From: Bradyrhizobium diazoefficiens USDA 110
GTDB taxonomy: Bacteria > Pseudomonadota > Alphaproteobacteria > Rhizobiales > Xanthobacteraceae
Direction of reading: 5' to 3'
Assembly (NCBI RefSeq): GCF_000011365.1
Contig: NC_004463.1
Location: 1,240,001 to 1,304,000, forward strand
DNA: 64,000 nt
The notes under the pieces were generated by a model. That model ran no database searches. It saw only the letters and a program-made list of their open reading frames with translations, and was not told the DNA's origin. Numbering within the stretch: the first letter of the stretch is position 1; each line of letters starts with the position of its first letter. Made by a program: the position numbers and the translations under genes. Shown one piece after another: positions 24,268-33,000 of the stretch.

Positions 24268-24939
24268 ATGCGCGTTTCCAGAGTCACCATCAGCGATGTG
24301 ACGTTCGCCGCCGATCTCTCCGGCGCCCTGTTCTGGGAAGAGCAGCGCCTGCTCGTCGTCTCCGACCTGCATCTCGAAAAAGGCTCGAGCTTCGCCAGCC
24401 GCGGCGTGCTGCTGCCGCCTTACGATACGATCGCGACACTCGGCCGGCTCGCTGCTGTCATCTCCCGCCATGATCCGCGCACCGTCATCGCGCTTGGCGA
24501 CAGTTTTCACGATCGCACCGCGCATGAGCGACTCTCCGCGGAGGATCGCGACGCCGTCGCCGGACTCCAATCCGGTCGCGACTGGATCTGGATCTCCGGC
24601 AACCACGATCCGATGCTGCCGCGCGATCTCGGCGGCACCGTCGCCGACGAGGTCGCGATCGGCCCGATCACGTTCCGCCACGAGCCGACCGGCGCGCATG
24701 GCGAGATCGCCGGCCATCTCCATCCCAAGGCCCGCGTCTCCGCGCGCGGCCGTTCGATGGAGCGCCGCTGCTTCGCCAGCGACGGGATGCGCGCCGTGAT
24801 GCCCGCCTTCGGCGCCTATGCCGGCGGCCTCAGCATCCGCGACGCGGCGTTTGCAAGGATCTTCCCGAAGAACGGTTTTGTCGCCCATCTGCTCGGCGAC
24901 CGCCGCGTCCACGCCATCGCCGCGTCGCGGTGTTATTGA
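24268..24939 (+). CDS. pdeM: Ligase-associated metallophosphoesterase PdeM
   Basis: A 223-residue product from the ATG at 24268 (MRVSRVTISD); a GTG at 24229 would add 13 residues and is possible. The calcineurin-like motifs are all present: SDLHLEKG (Asp33, His35), GDSFHD (Asp78, His81), SGNHD (Asn112, His113) and GHLHPK. This matches the Mn-dependent DNA phosphoesterase of the ligase/exonuclease/helicase set (TIGR04123-type). It follows the helicase by about 50 bases on the same strand, so the two form the plus-strand half of the split system. Confidence 0.92.
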   Translation: MRVSRVTISDVTFAADLSGALFWEEQRLLVVSDLHLEKGSSFASRGVLLPPYDTIATLGRLAAVISRHDPRTVIALGDSFHDRTAHERLSAEDRDAVAGLQSGRDWIWISGNHDPMLPRDLGGTVADEVAIGPITFRHEPTGAHGEIAGHLHPKARVSARGRSMERRCFASDGMRAVMPAFGAYAGGLSIRDAAFARIFPKNGFVAHLLGDRRVHAIAASRCY

Positions 24940-24965
24940 GCTGAACACTCTTGCCACGCACACCG

Positions 24966-25143
24966 CTGCGCTCCCTCTCCCGCTTGCGGGGGAGGGCTGG
25001 GGTGGGGGTGTCTCCGCGTCGGGATTGCCTGGGATTGCGGAGAACGTCCCTGCGTGGCGAGAGCCCTCACCCGCCGCGCTCGGGACGATGCTTCGCATCG
25101 CCCGGGGCGCGTCGGCCTCTCCCGCAAGCGGGAGAGGCGGAGC
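24966..25143. repeat. Composite palindromic intergenic repeat (CCTCTCCCGC family)
   Basis: Begins with GCGCTCCCTCTCCCGC-TT-GCGGGGGAGGG and ends with GCCTCTCCCGC-AA-GCGGGAGAGGC. The middle contains GAGCCCTCACCCG and a small hairpin, GGCGATGCGAAGCATCG on the reverse strand. It lies between the convergent pdeM and LysR genes and may stop transcription from both sides. Confidence 0.85.
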
Positions 25144-25223
25144 AAACCCGCGGACAATCATCGTGAAATTCACATGCGATAGCCCTGCGCAAGGGGGGAG
25201 GGAACAGACCGACCTCGTGGCGA

Positions 25224-26087
25224 CTAGGCCGCCTTCGCCTGCACATTGTCGCAGAACTCCGCGAGCCGATCCGCGAGCCGCAGCGTTGCCGGGCTCGCAT
25301 CCGGCGCGGCCATCAGCGCCACCTCGGTCTTGTTGATCGGCGCAAAGCCGTCCTTCGCGGTCAGCACGCGATGATCGGCCTGGATCGACATCTCGGACAG
25401 GATACTCAGCCCCATGCCGGCGGCGACCGCGGCCTGGATGCCGGCGAGGCTCGATGACGTGTAGGCCATGTGCCAAATGCGGCCCGCGCTCTCCAGCGCG
25501 TGGATGGCGCCGGCGCGATAGAGGCAGCCCAGCGGAAAGCCGATCAGCGGCACCGACGGCGCGCCCGCGTCGATCGGATGGCTCTTGCTGGTGACCCAGT
25601 GCACCCGCTCCGGCCACACCGCGATCGCGCCCTTCTCGCCGGCCTCGCGCTTGTAAAGCGCCAGATCAAGCTCGCCGCGTTCGAGATCGCGGGCGAGGTT
25701 CTTGCTCTGGTCGGCGCGGACGTCGAGCCGCAGGCCGGGATGCGAGCGCGAGAACGTCGCCAGCAATTTCGCCAGGCGATAGGCCGCAAAATCCTCGGGA
25801 ATGCCGAGCCGGATCGCGCCTTCGCTGTCGGGCTGGCTCAGCACGTCGCGCGCTTCTTCTGCAAGCGAGAGCAGCCGCCGGGCGTAGGACAGCAACCGCT
25901 CGCCGGCTTCGGTGGGACGCACGTCCTTGCCGTCGCGGTGCAGGAGCACCTGGCCGACATCCTCCTCCAGCCGCTTGATCTGCTGGCTGACGGTCGATTG
26001 CGTGCGGTGGACGCGCTCGCCGGCGCGGGTGAAGCCGCCGGCCTCGACCACCGAGACGAAGCTGCGCAGAAGCTCGAGATCGAGCAT
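25224..26087 (-). CDS. LysR family transcriptional regulator
   Basis: A 287-residue LysR protein from the ATG at 26087, with GGAGG five bases upstream. The N-terminal winged helix-turn-helix reads LLRSFVSVVEAGGFTRAGER then TQSTVSQQIKRLEEDVGQVL. The effector-binding domain follows from about residue 88. It is divergent from an EamA exporter gene, the usual arrangement when a LysR protein controls its neighbour. A good dyad lies in the shared promoter region. Confidence 0.92.
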   Translation of the reverse strand: MLDLELLRSFVSVVEAGGFTRAGERVHRTQSTVSQQIKRLEEDVGQVLLHRDGKDVRPTEAGERLLSYARRLLSLAEEARDVLSQPDSEGAIRLGIPEDFAAYRLAKLLATFSRSHPGLRLDVRADQSKNLARDLERGELDLALYKREAGEKGAIAVWPERVHWVTSKSHPIDAGAPSVPLIGFPLGCLYRAGAIHALESAGRIWHMAYTSSSLAGIQAAVAAGMGLSILSEMSIQADHRVLTAKDGFAPINKTEVALMAAPDASPATLRLADRLAEFCDNVQAKAA

Positions 26088-26114
26088 GGGCGCCTCCATT
26101 CGAAAATCCACTGA

Positions 26115-26140
26115 TTGGAAGTTAATCATTTAATTTCCAA
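26115..26140. promoter_or_regulatory. Candidate LysR operator in the LysR/EamA divergent promoter
   Basis: TTGGAAGTTAA (26115-26125) and TTAATTTCCAA (26130-26140) form an inverted repeat matching at 10 of 11 positions around a 4-base centre. It is AT-rich in a GC-rich background and lies 28 bases upstream of the lysR start and 57 bases upstream of the EamA start. LysR proteins typically bind such interrupted dyads. Confidence 0.6.
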
Positions 26141-26196
26141 ATGGCAAGCGGCCTCCCTAGATCGAGGGCCAGAAGAAAACATCCGAGAATGCCCTC

Positions 26197-27138
26197 ATGT
26201 CGCTCGCTCCCTCGATTCCCGTTCCCCGCAGCCGCTTCAACACGCTGCCGCTCGCCATCGGCCTGTTCTGCCTGCTCTGGAGCTATGCCTTCGTCGCCGG
26301 CAAGATCGGCGTCACCCATTGCCCGCCGCTGATCTTGCTCGCCGCGCGCTTCTCGCTCGCCGGCATTTTGATCCTCGGTGCGACGCTGATCCGCGGCGAC
26401 AGCTGGTCCTTGTCCTGGCGCGATGCCGCGATCTTCGCTGTGCTCGGCATCGCCAACAACGCGCTCTATCTCGGGCTCGGCTACACCGGCCTGCAATCGG
26501 TCTCCGCCGGGCTCGGCGGCCTGATCGTGTCGGCCAATCCGGTGTTCACCGCGGCGCTCGCTGCATTGTTGCTCGGCGAAGGCATGACCTGGCGCAAGGC
26601 GGGCGGTCTCCTGCTCGGCGTCATCGGAGTGACGGCGATCGTCTGGCACCGCCTGTCGGTCGGCACCGATTCATGGCACGGCATCGTCTTCACGCTTGCC
26701 TCGCTCGCCTCCATCGTCCTCGGCACGATCCTCTTCAAGCTGCTCGCGCCGAAGGGAAGCCTGTGGATCGGCAACGGCGTGCAGAATCTCGCAGCGGGCA
26801 TCGTGCTGACGCCGGTCGCGCTCACCTTCGCCGACGTCCACGCGATCGATGTCACCCCAAGCCTGATCGGCGCCTTCGCCTTCCTCGTGCTCGGCGGCTC
26901 GATCCTGGCCTACTGGCTCTGGTTTCATCTCCTGAAAGTGTGTGGCGCCACCGCTGCCAGCGCCTATCATTTCCTGATGCCGCCGCTCGGCATGCTGTTC
27001 GCCTTCCTCGTGCTCGGCGAGCATGTCGAGGCCCGCGACCTGCTCGGCATCATCCCGGTCGCGCTCGGCATCTATCTGGTGACCCGGCCGGCGAAATCGC
27101 TTTCGTCAAAGTTGCTTCCGTCAAAGGCCGCATCGTAA
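26197..27138 (+). CDS. EamA/DMT family transporter
   Basis: A 313-residue polytopic membrane protein with about 10 helices in two homologous EamA halves (SYAFVAGKIGVTHCPPLILL in the first; second half begins around residue 165). Members export amino acids, nucleosides or other metabolites. It is divergent from a LysR regulator and followed, 12 bases later, by an MBL-fold hydrolase gene, so exporter and hydrolase may be induced together. Substrate unknown. Confidence 0.88.
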   Translation: MSLAPSIPVPRSRFNTLPLAIGLFCLLWSYAFVAGKIGVTHCPPLILLAARFSLAGILILGATLIRGDSWSLSWRDAAIFAVLGIANNALYLGLGYTGLQSVSAGLGGLIVSANPVFTAALAALLLGEGMTWRKAGGLLLGVIGVTAIVWHRLSVGTDSWHGIVFTLASLASIVLGTILFKLLAPKGSLWIGNGVQNLAAGIVLTPVALTFADVHAIDVTPSLIGAFAFLVLGGSILAYWLWFHLLKVCGATAASAYHFLMPPLGMLFAFLVLGEHVEARDLLGIIPVALGIYLVTRPAKSLSSKLLPSKAAS

Positions 27139-27150
27139 GGAAGGTTCATC

Positions 27151-27924
27151 ATGCCCATTTCCATCACCCTGATCGGCGGCCCGACCGCGCTGATCGAGAT
27201 CGACGGCTTCCGTCTCCTCACCGACCCGACCTTCGATGCGCCGGGCGCGTACCAGCTGCCGCATGTGAAGCTGGAGAAGACCATCGGCCCCGCCGTGAGG
27301 CCCGATGCGATCGGTCCGGTCGATGCGGTCCTGCTCAGCCACGACCAGCATTCGGACAATCTCGACAATTCCGGCCGCGCGTTTCTCAAACATGCGAAGC
27401 GCGTGCTGACGACAGAGGCCGGCGCCAGGCGCCTCGGCGGCCATGCCGAAGGCCTTGCGCCCTGGGCGACCTCGCATGTGAAGGATCGTGACGGCAATTC
27501 ACTGACCATCACCGCGACGCCGGCGCGTCACGGTCCTGCCGGCATCGAGCCGCTGTCGGGCGATGTCATCGGCTTCGTGGTGTCCTCAAACCGGAAGGAC
27601 ACAAGCGCGGTCTATATCAGCGGCGACACCACCTGGTTCGACGGCGTTGCCGAGGTCGCCCGCCGCTTCAAATGCCGCGTGGTGCTGCCGTTCGCGGGCG
27701 CTGCGCAGACGCGCGGGCCGTTCCATCTCACCATGGACACCAATGACACCATCGAGACCGCACGGGCCTTTCCCGATGCGATGATCGTGCCGTTGCATAC
27801 CGAAGGCTGGGCGCATTTCCGCCAGAACAGCGAGGACCTGCGCAAGACCTTCGACGTGCTCGGTTTCGGGACGCGATTGCGATTGCTGGAGCCGGGCGTG
27901 CCGACGGTGATCGAGGCGCCGTGA
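27151..27924 (+). CDS. MBL-fold metallo-hydrolase (UlaG-like) with variant metal motif
   Basis: A 257-residue protein opening with ITLIGGPTALIEIDGFRLLT, typical of the UlaG-like MBL branch. The metal motif reads LLSHDQHSDNLD rather than the canonical HxHxDH: one His and the last His differ. Later conserved parts are present: TPARHGP, YISGDTTWF and VPLHTEGW. The protein may use a different metal set or have lower activity. AAGGAAGG precedes the start. It is the second gene after the EamA exporter. Confidence 0.82.
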   Translation: MPISITLIGGPTALIEIDGFRLLTDPTFDAPGAYQLPHVKLEKTIGPAVRPDAIGPVDAVLLSHDQHSDNLDNSGRAFLKHAKRVLTTEAGARRLGGHAEGLAPWATSHVKDRDGNSLTITATPARHGPAGIEPLSGDVIGFVVSSNRKDTSAVYISGDTTWFDGVAEVARRFKCRVVLPFAGAAQTRGPFHLTMDTNDTIETARAFPDAMIVPLHTEGWAHFRQNSEDLRKTFDVLGFGTRLRLLEPGVPTVIEAP

Positions 27925-27932
27925 TGGAGGTC

Positions 27933-28035
27933 GTCATTCCGGGGCGACGCGAAGCGTCGAGCCCGGAATCCATCGGGCCACCTACTCCGCCGATCGATGG
28001 ATTCCGGGTTCGCGCTACGCGCGCCCCGGAATGTC
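27933..28035. repeat. Palindromic repeat (GTCATTCCGGGGCG family), copy 2
   Basis: Arms GTCATTCCGGGGCG and CGCCCCGGAATGTCA enclose a nested palindrome, GCCCGGAATCCATCG with CGATGGATTCCGGG. It lies between the convergent MBL and TIGR02186 genes and resembles the element at 6482-6567. Confidence 0.8.
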
Positions 28036-28039
28036 AGTC

Positions 28040-28810
28040 TCAATCCTTCCGGAACACGATCGACGCCATCCAGCCCGTCATCAGCGCCATGGCCGCGGTG
28101 GCGAGGCCGTAGATCAGGCCGTTCTGTCGCGCGGTCGTCGCGACGAACTGTTCGAAACCGACCTTGACGATCTCGAAGGCGGTTTCGGTCCTACCGATGA
28201 ATGCGCCGCCCGCGAACAGCTTGATCTCGACCTCATAGGTGCCGATCGGCACCTCCGCCGGCAGCGGAATCCCGGTGCGGAACAGCGTCGGCGTCAGGAA
28301 CGTCACGGCGCTCGCATCCTCGCGATAGAGGCCGCGCTGGGTGCGCAGGCGGATGAAGGCGGAGCGGAATGCGTCGTTCGGCACCACGTCGGCATAATCG
28401 CCGCTGACGCGCTGGGTCAGCCGCACGTTGTTCAGCCCGATCTGCTGCCGCCGTGCGATGTCGGGCGAGGTGATGACGTCGAACGGGCGGTTGGCGAACA
28501 GTGCCAGATAGCTCGGCACCTGCAGGAACTGCCGGTAGTCGGTGTTGATCCAGATGCCGAAAGTGCGTTCCTTGCGCCGTGTCACCATGTCAGCGCGCGG
28601 GCCTATCACGGTGACCACGAGATCGTAAGCCGTGCGGTCCGCGGGCGTCGTGGCGTCCTTCTCGACCGAGCCGAACAGCACCAGCTCCTCGCCGGAATAA
28701 TTCGGCGTCACCGTGACGCGGTGGTTGGAGACCGACACGATCAGCCGCTCGGCCCGCGCGGCGCTGCCGAGCAGCAGGACGAGAACGATTGCGAGCAGCG
28801 CGCGAATCAT
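28040..28810 (-). CDS. TIGR02186 family membrane-anchored periplasmic protein
   Basis: A 256-residue protein with a signal peptide (residues 1-20), a beta-rich periplasmic part (ERLIVSVSNHRVTVTPNYSG, then LVVTVIGPRADMVTRRKERT) and a C-terminal membrane segment (about 230-250). This layout matches TIGR02186, an alphaproteobacterial family of unknown function. Its ATG overlaps the stop of the TauE/SafE gene by four bases, and the two genes occur together in many alphaproteobacteria. A role in sulfur-compound or anion export is inferred from that partnership. Confidence 0.85.
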   Translation of the reverse strand: MIRALLAIVLVLLLGSAARAERLIVSVSNHRVTVTPNYSGEELVLFGSVEKDATTPADRTAYDLVVTVIGPRADMVTRRKERTFGIWINTDYRQFLQVPSYLALFANRPFDVITSPDIARRQQIGLNNVRLTQRVSGDYADVVPNDAFRSAFIRLRTQRGLYREDASAVTFLTPTLFRTGIPLPAEVPIGTYEVEIKLFAGGAFIGRTETAFEIVKVGFEQFVATTARQNGLIYGLATAAMALMTGWMASIVFRKD

Positions 28811-29724
28811 CCGCTCACTCCGAGCTCACGGATGGTGAAGAGATCCTCCGGGCGGATCACCAGCTCGATCGCGAAGCGGACGCCGACCGAGAGGATCAGC
28901 AAGCCCAACAGCAGCCGCAGCTGCTCGCCGCGAATCTTCTGGCCGGCACGCGCGCCGAACTGCGCGCCGGTGACGCCGCCGACCATCAGGATCAGTGCCA
29001 GCACGGCATCGACGAGGTGGTTGGTCACCGCATGCAGCATGGTCGCGAACAGCATGGTGACCAGGGTGAGAACCATCGAGGTCCCGATCACCGTCGAGGT
29101 CGGCACTCGCAGCAGGTAGATCATGATCGGCACCAGGATGAAGCCGCCGCCGATGCCCATGATGGCGCCGATAAAGCCGATCATGGTGCCGACGATCAAG
29201 ACGGGGATCACCGAGAGATAGATCTTCGAGCGCTTGAACCGCATCTTCAGCGGCAGGCCATGGATCCAGTTGTGCGTGCGCCGCGGCGGCACCGTGCCGC
29301 GCCGCGTCCGCATCAGGGCGCGCAGGCCTTCGGAGAACATCAGGCTGCCGACGGTGGTGAGCAGCACGACGTAGGACAGCGCGATCATCAGATCGAGCTG
29401 GCCGAGCGCGCGGAGCTGCGTGAAGGTCCACACCCCCAATGCTGTGCCGGTCACGCCGCCGCAGAGCAGCACGCTCGCCAGCGCCGGATCGATCGCGCGC
29501 CGCCGCCAGTAGGAGATCGCGCCGGAAAAGGAGGACGCCGCGATGTGGCTAGCGACCGAGGCGACCGCGACCGCCGGCGTGATGCCGATGAAGATCAGCA
29601 GCGGCGTCATCAGGAAGCCGCCGCCGATCCCGAACATGCCGGAGACGAAGCCGACCGCAGCGCCCATCGCCAGCACCAGGAAGACGTTGACCGGAAGATC
29701 GGCGATCGGAAGGTAGAGCTGCAT
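28807..29724 (-). CDS. TauE/SafE family anion (sulfite-type) exporter
   Basis: A 305-residue polytopic protein from the ATG at 29724 with the two TauE/SafE signature repeats: GFVSGMFGIGGGFLMTPLLI near residue 25 and GFIGAIMGIGGGFILVPIMI around residue 180. About 8-9 membrane segments are visible. Family members export sulfite, sulfoacetate or related anions. A longer open frame upstream runs into a dispersed repeat and is not coding. The gene is coupled to the TIGR02186 gene downstream. Confidence 0.9.
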   Translation of the reverse strand: MQLYLPIADLPVNVFLVLAMGAAVGFVSGMFGIGGGFLMTPLLIFIGITPAVAVASVASHIAASSFSGAISYWRRRAIDPALASVLLCGGVTGTALGVWTFTQLRALGQLDLMIALSYVVLLTTVGSLMFSEGLRALMRTRRGTVPPRRTHNWIHGLPLKMRFKRSKIYLSVIPVLIVGTMIGFIGAIMGIGGGFILVPIMIYLLRVPTSTVIGTSMVLTLVTMLFATMLHAVTNHLVDAVLALILMVGGVTGAQFGARAGQKIRGEQLRLLLGLLILSVGVRFAIELVIRPEDLFTIRELGVSG

Positions 29725-29869
29725 TGAACCACGCACCGGCGAGACGGATCGATTGCCGCGTCTCTCAATAGCGGAATTCGCTGTCGAGCGGATCAGGAAT
29801 TTTGGGCGTGGTGAATGGGTGTGAGGAGTGTGATGAGATTGGGCGTGATCGTTGCGACAATGGAGGTGC

Positions 29870-29995
29870 GCTCCCTCCCCCGTTTGCGGGGGAGGGCTGG
29901 GGAGAGGGTGCCTCCGCAGTGAGACTCCCCAAGAGGATAAAGCCCTCACCCGGCGCTCTTGCGAGCGCCGACCTCTCCCGCAAGCGGGAGAGGTG
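29870..29995. repeat. Composite palindromic intergenic repeat (CCTCTCCCGC family)
   Basis: Starts CGCTCCCTCCCCCG-TTTG-CGGGGGAGGG, continues CTGGGGAGAGGGTG, and ends ACCTCTCCCGC-AA-GCGGGAGAGGT. A small hairpin, CGGCGCTCTTGCGAGCGCCG, lies inside. It fills most of the 315-base gap between the PodJ-like gene stop and the TauE start; nothing else is seen there. Confidence 0.85.
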
Positions 29996-30039
29996 CACCG
30001 AGCCCGTGACCCGCTTGGTTCAATCTAATGCTATGCGGC

Positions 30040-33000
30040 TCAGTGCGCCGCTGACGCCGACCGCTTCGTCGCGACCGGCTTCGGCGCGGGCTTGGCGTTC
30101 GCCTGCGGCGCGCTGTCCCAGCCGCCGTTCGGGGCTGGGACGTTGACGGCATCGTCGGGCTGCGGTTCGGCGCTGAAAGTCTGGATCGCGAGCTTGGCGG
30201 CGGCGAGCGATTGCGGATCGAGGCGCTTGGCGACGTCGTCGCGCTTGCCGGCAGCGTCCGCATCGCCCTGGGCGGCTGCCAGGCTGAACCATTTGTAGGA
30301 CTCGGCGAGGTTCTGCTCGACGCCGATGCCGCGGGCATAGAGGATGCCGAGATTGAACTGGCTGTCGGCGACGCCGCGGTCGGCCGCTTTCCTGAACCAC
30401 TGCGCCGCGCTCTTGTAATTGGCGCCGCGTCCGCCGCCGTCGGCATCGAGCACAGCGAGATTGTGCATCGCCTTGGCGTTGCCGCGCTCGGCGGCCTGCG
30501 TGTAGTAGCGGCGGGCGATATCGGCGTCCTTCTTCACCCCGAGGCCCTTTTCGTAGAGCGTGCCGAGGCGGAAGGTTGCGGGCATCACGCCGGCCTGCGC
30601 CGCGCGGTCGTACCATTTCGCAGCTTCGTCGTAGTTTGCAGCGACGCCCTTGCCTTCGGCAAAGCGCACGGCGATCTCGTAGGCGGCAGTGGCATCGCCC
30701 TTCATCGCGGCGGTGCGCAAGCCTGGGCCGCCGATAGCGTCGGGCAGTTTCTCGCTCGGCGGCACCTGGACGAGGCCGAGCCGCGCGCGGCTGGCCCCCG
30801 ACAGCGCGCCGGTGACGTCGCTGGCGGCAGGCGGCACGGCCGCCGGAGCGGGCGGGATTTCAACCGAGGCCGAGCTGCCGGAATTGGGCGTTGGAGCCGG
30901 CGCGGCATTGTTCTGGGATTGCCGTCCGATCGGCGTCGGCGAGGTCATCGAGGGCGTGACCTGCTCGGGTATGGCGGGCTTGGTCTCGACCGGAGGCGGC
31001 GAAGCCTGCGGCGCGGGCTCGCTCACCGAATTTTCCATCGCCTGCGGTGCCGGCGGCGTGCTGCCGCCATCGAGCAGGTTCATCGCCATCTTGAAGGTGC
31101 CGAGCACGATCACGACCACGCTCGCGCCGACCAGCAGCGAGCGGATCTTCGAGGTGATGGTCGAGGCGCCTTCCTGGCCCTTGTCCTTGGCGCGGGCGAT
31201 TGCGGCCTTGGCGCCACGGGCCGGCTTCTCGGGCGGCTGCGCGGCGGCGGCCTGAGCGGCGCGGCGCGCGGCCGCGATGAAGCTCGACGACGACACCGGC
31301 TCCTTCGGAGCAGTGGGAATTCCGCTGATCGCGCTCTCGGAGGCGGCAATGCGCTCCGACGGCGTGGCCACGCGTCCGCCCGGCCGCGTGCCAGGCTCGA
31401 GCGGATGATCCGGCGGCAATTCCGGCGCCAACGCGGCGCGGGCGGGCGCCGTATGCGGCTCCAGGATTTCACTGATCGCGCGCGGCGGCAAGGGTGGTGC
31501 GGCTTGCGGTGCCGTCGGCGCCATCGGGACCGGCGGCGGAGCGGCAGGTGCCGCGGCGGCGTGGAATTCGCGCGGCGCGGCCACGAAGGCGGAATGCGCC
31601 GGCTGCTGCATGGCGGCCGGATTCGGCAGCTCAGGCTTCGGATCGTATTTCGGCTGCTGTGCTTGCTGCCGAGCTTCGCGCGCCATCGGCGCGGGCTCCA
31701 TGGGCGCAGCCATCGGCATCGGCATCGGCTGCGGCGCAGGGGCCGGCGGCGCGGTGCGCACCGCGCGCAGATCGCCCTCGATCATCGAGAGGCGATCGAC
31801 GACGTGGCCGAGCGCGCTGTGAACGGCTTCGAGCGAGTCCTGGGTGCTGCGGTTGGTTTCGGCCTGGCTGAAGCGAATGTCGGAGAGCTCGCGCTTCACG
31901 AGATCGACCATGCCGGAATCGGGGGACGGCGCCGAACTGCGGCTCTCGGCGAGCGCGGAATAGGTCGCCTGCTGCCGTTCGAGATGGCGCAGGATGTCGT
32001 GCAGCCCGTCCTCGACGCGGCTGAGATTGGTGTTGCGCGGATCGGAGGCAGCTTCGATCCGCTCCAGCAGATAGGAGACGCGCTGTTCGAGATGCGCAAA
32101 GGTCGAGGCCGAATCGCTGCCGACCTGCATACGGTCGAAACGATCCGACAGCGCACGGATTGCGGCCTCGAGGTGCTCGGTGCTCTCGGCGGGCTGAGGC
32201 CGCTCGCGCGTCTCCAGCGCGGCGGTGAGTGCCGCGATGCGCTGCTCGAGCACGGCAAAGCTGTCGCCGGGGCCGGACGAGCGGGTGATCTGGTCGACCT
32301 TGGACGACAACAGCTGCACGTCCTCGGACAGCCGTGCCAGCGCTTCGTTGGAGGCGACGTTGGAGACGATGCCGCGCAGCGCCGAGATCGCGCCTTCGAG
32401 CTGGCGCACCGTGGACGGATCGTCATTGGCGCGCAGGATCAGATCGAGCTTGGCGCCGAGATTGCGGATCGCCTCGTCATAGCCGGTGAGCTGCTCGGCC
32501 GGCGTCAGCGTGCGCAGCACCTGCTTGATGTCGGACAGCGCGTGCTCGATGCCTGACAGAACCTGGCCGTCGGTGCCGGACGAGCGGGTCTCGTCGATGC
32601 GACGGTGCAGCGAACGGATTTCGTTTTCGATCGATTCGATCGCGCGGCGCGGCATCGCCTCGGTGATGGCGTGGCGGATCTCCGCGAGCTCGCTGCGGAA
32701 AGCGTTGATCGCCTGCTCGGTATTGTCGGGGCGCTGGAGCGACTCGATCTGGCTCGTGATCTTGAGCAGATGGCGCTCGAGCGACGAGAAATCCGGCCCC
32801 GGCTGCGGTGGCGGCGGAGCGTAGGCGGGCGCGGGCGGCGCCATCGGCGCGGCGAAAGGAGCTGCCGCGGGCGCAATCGACGGCGCGGCGCGCGGCGGCA
32901 TCTGCCTGGGCGTAAAGCCGTCGAGCTCGCTCTGCCGTGCCGTGATCTCGGCAACGGCGACGTCGAACGAGGCGGGGCTCAGCGGCGGCGAACTGCGATA

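Noticed and set aside
29725..29949. N-terminal extension of the TauE protein from 29949
   Set aside because: It is translated repeat DNA and would add a non-membrane, Arg/Pro-rich leader; ATG 29724 fits the family start.
30211..32556. 781-codon plus-strand frame opposite the PodJ-like gene
   Set aside because: Arg/Gly-rich shadow frame without motifs; the opposite strand has coiled coils, a membrane helix and Sel1 repeats.
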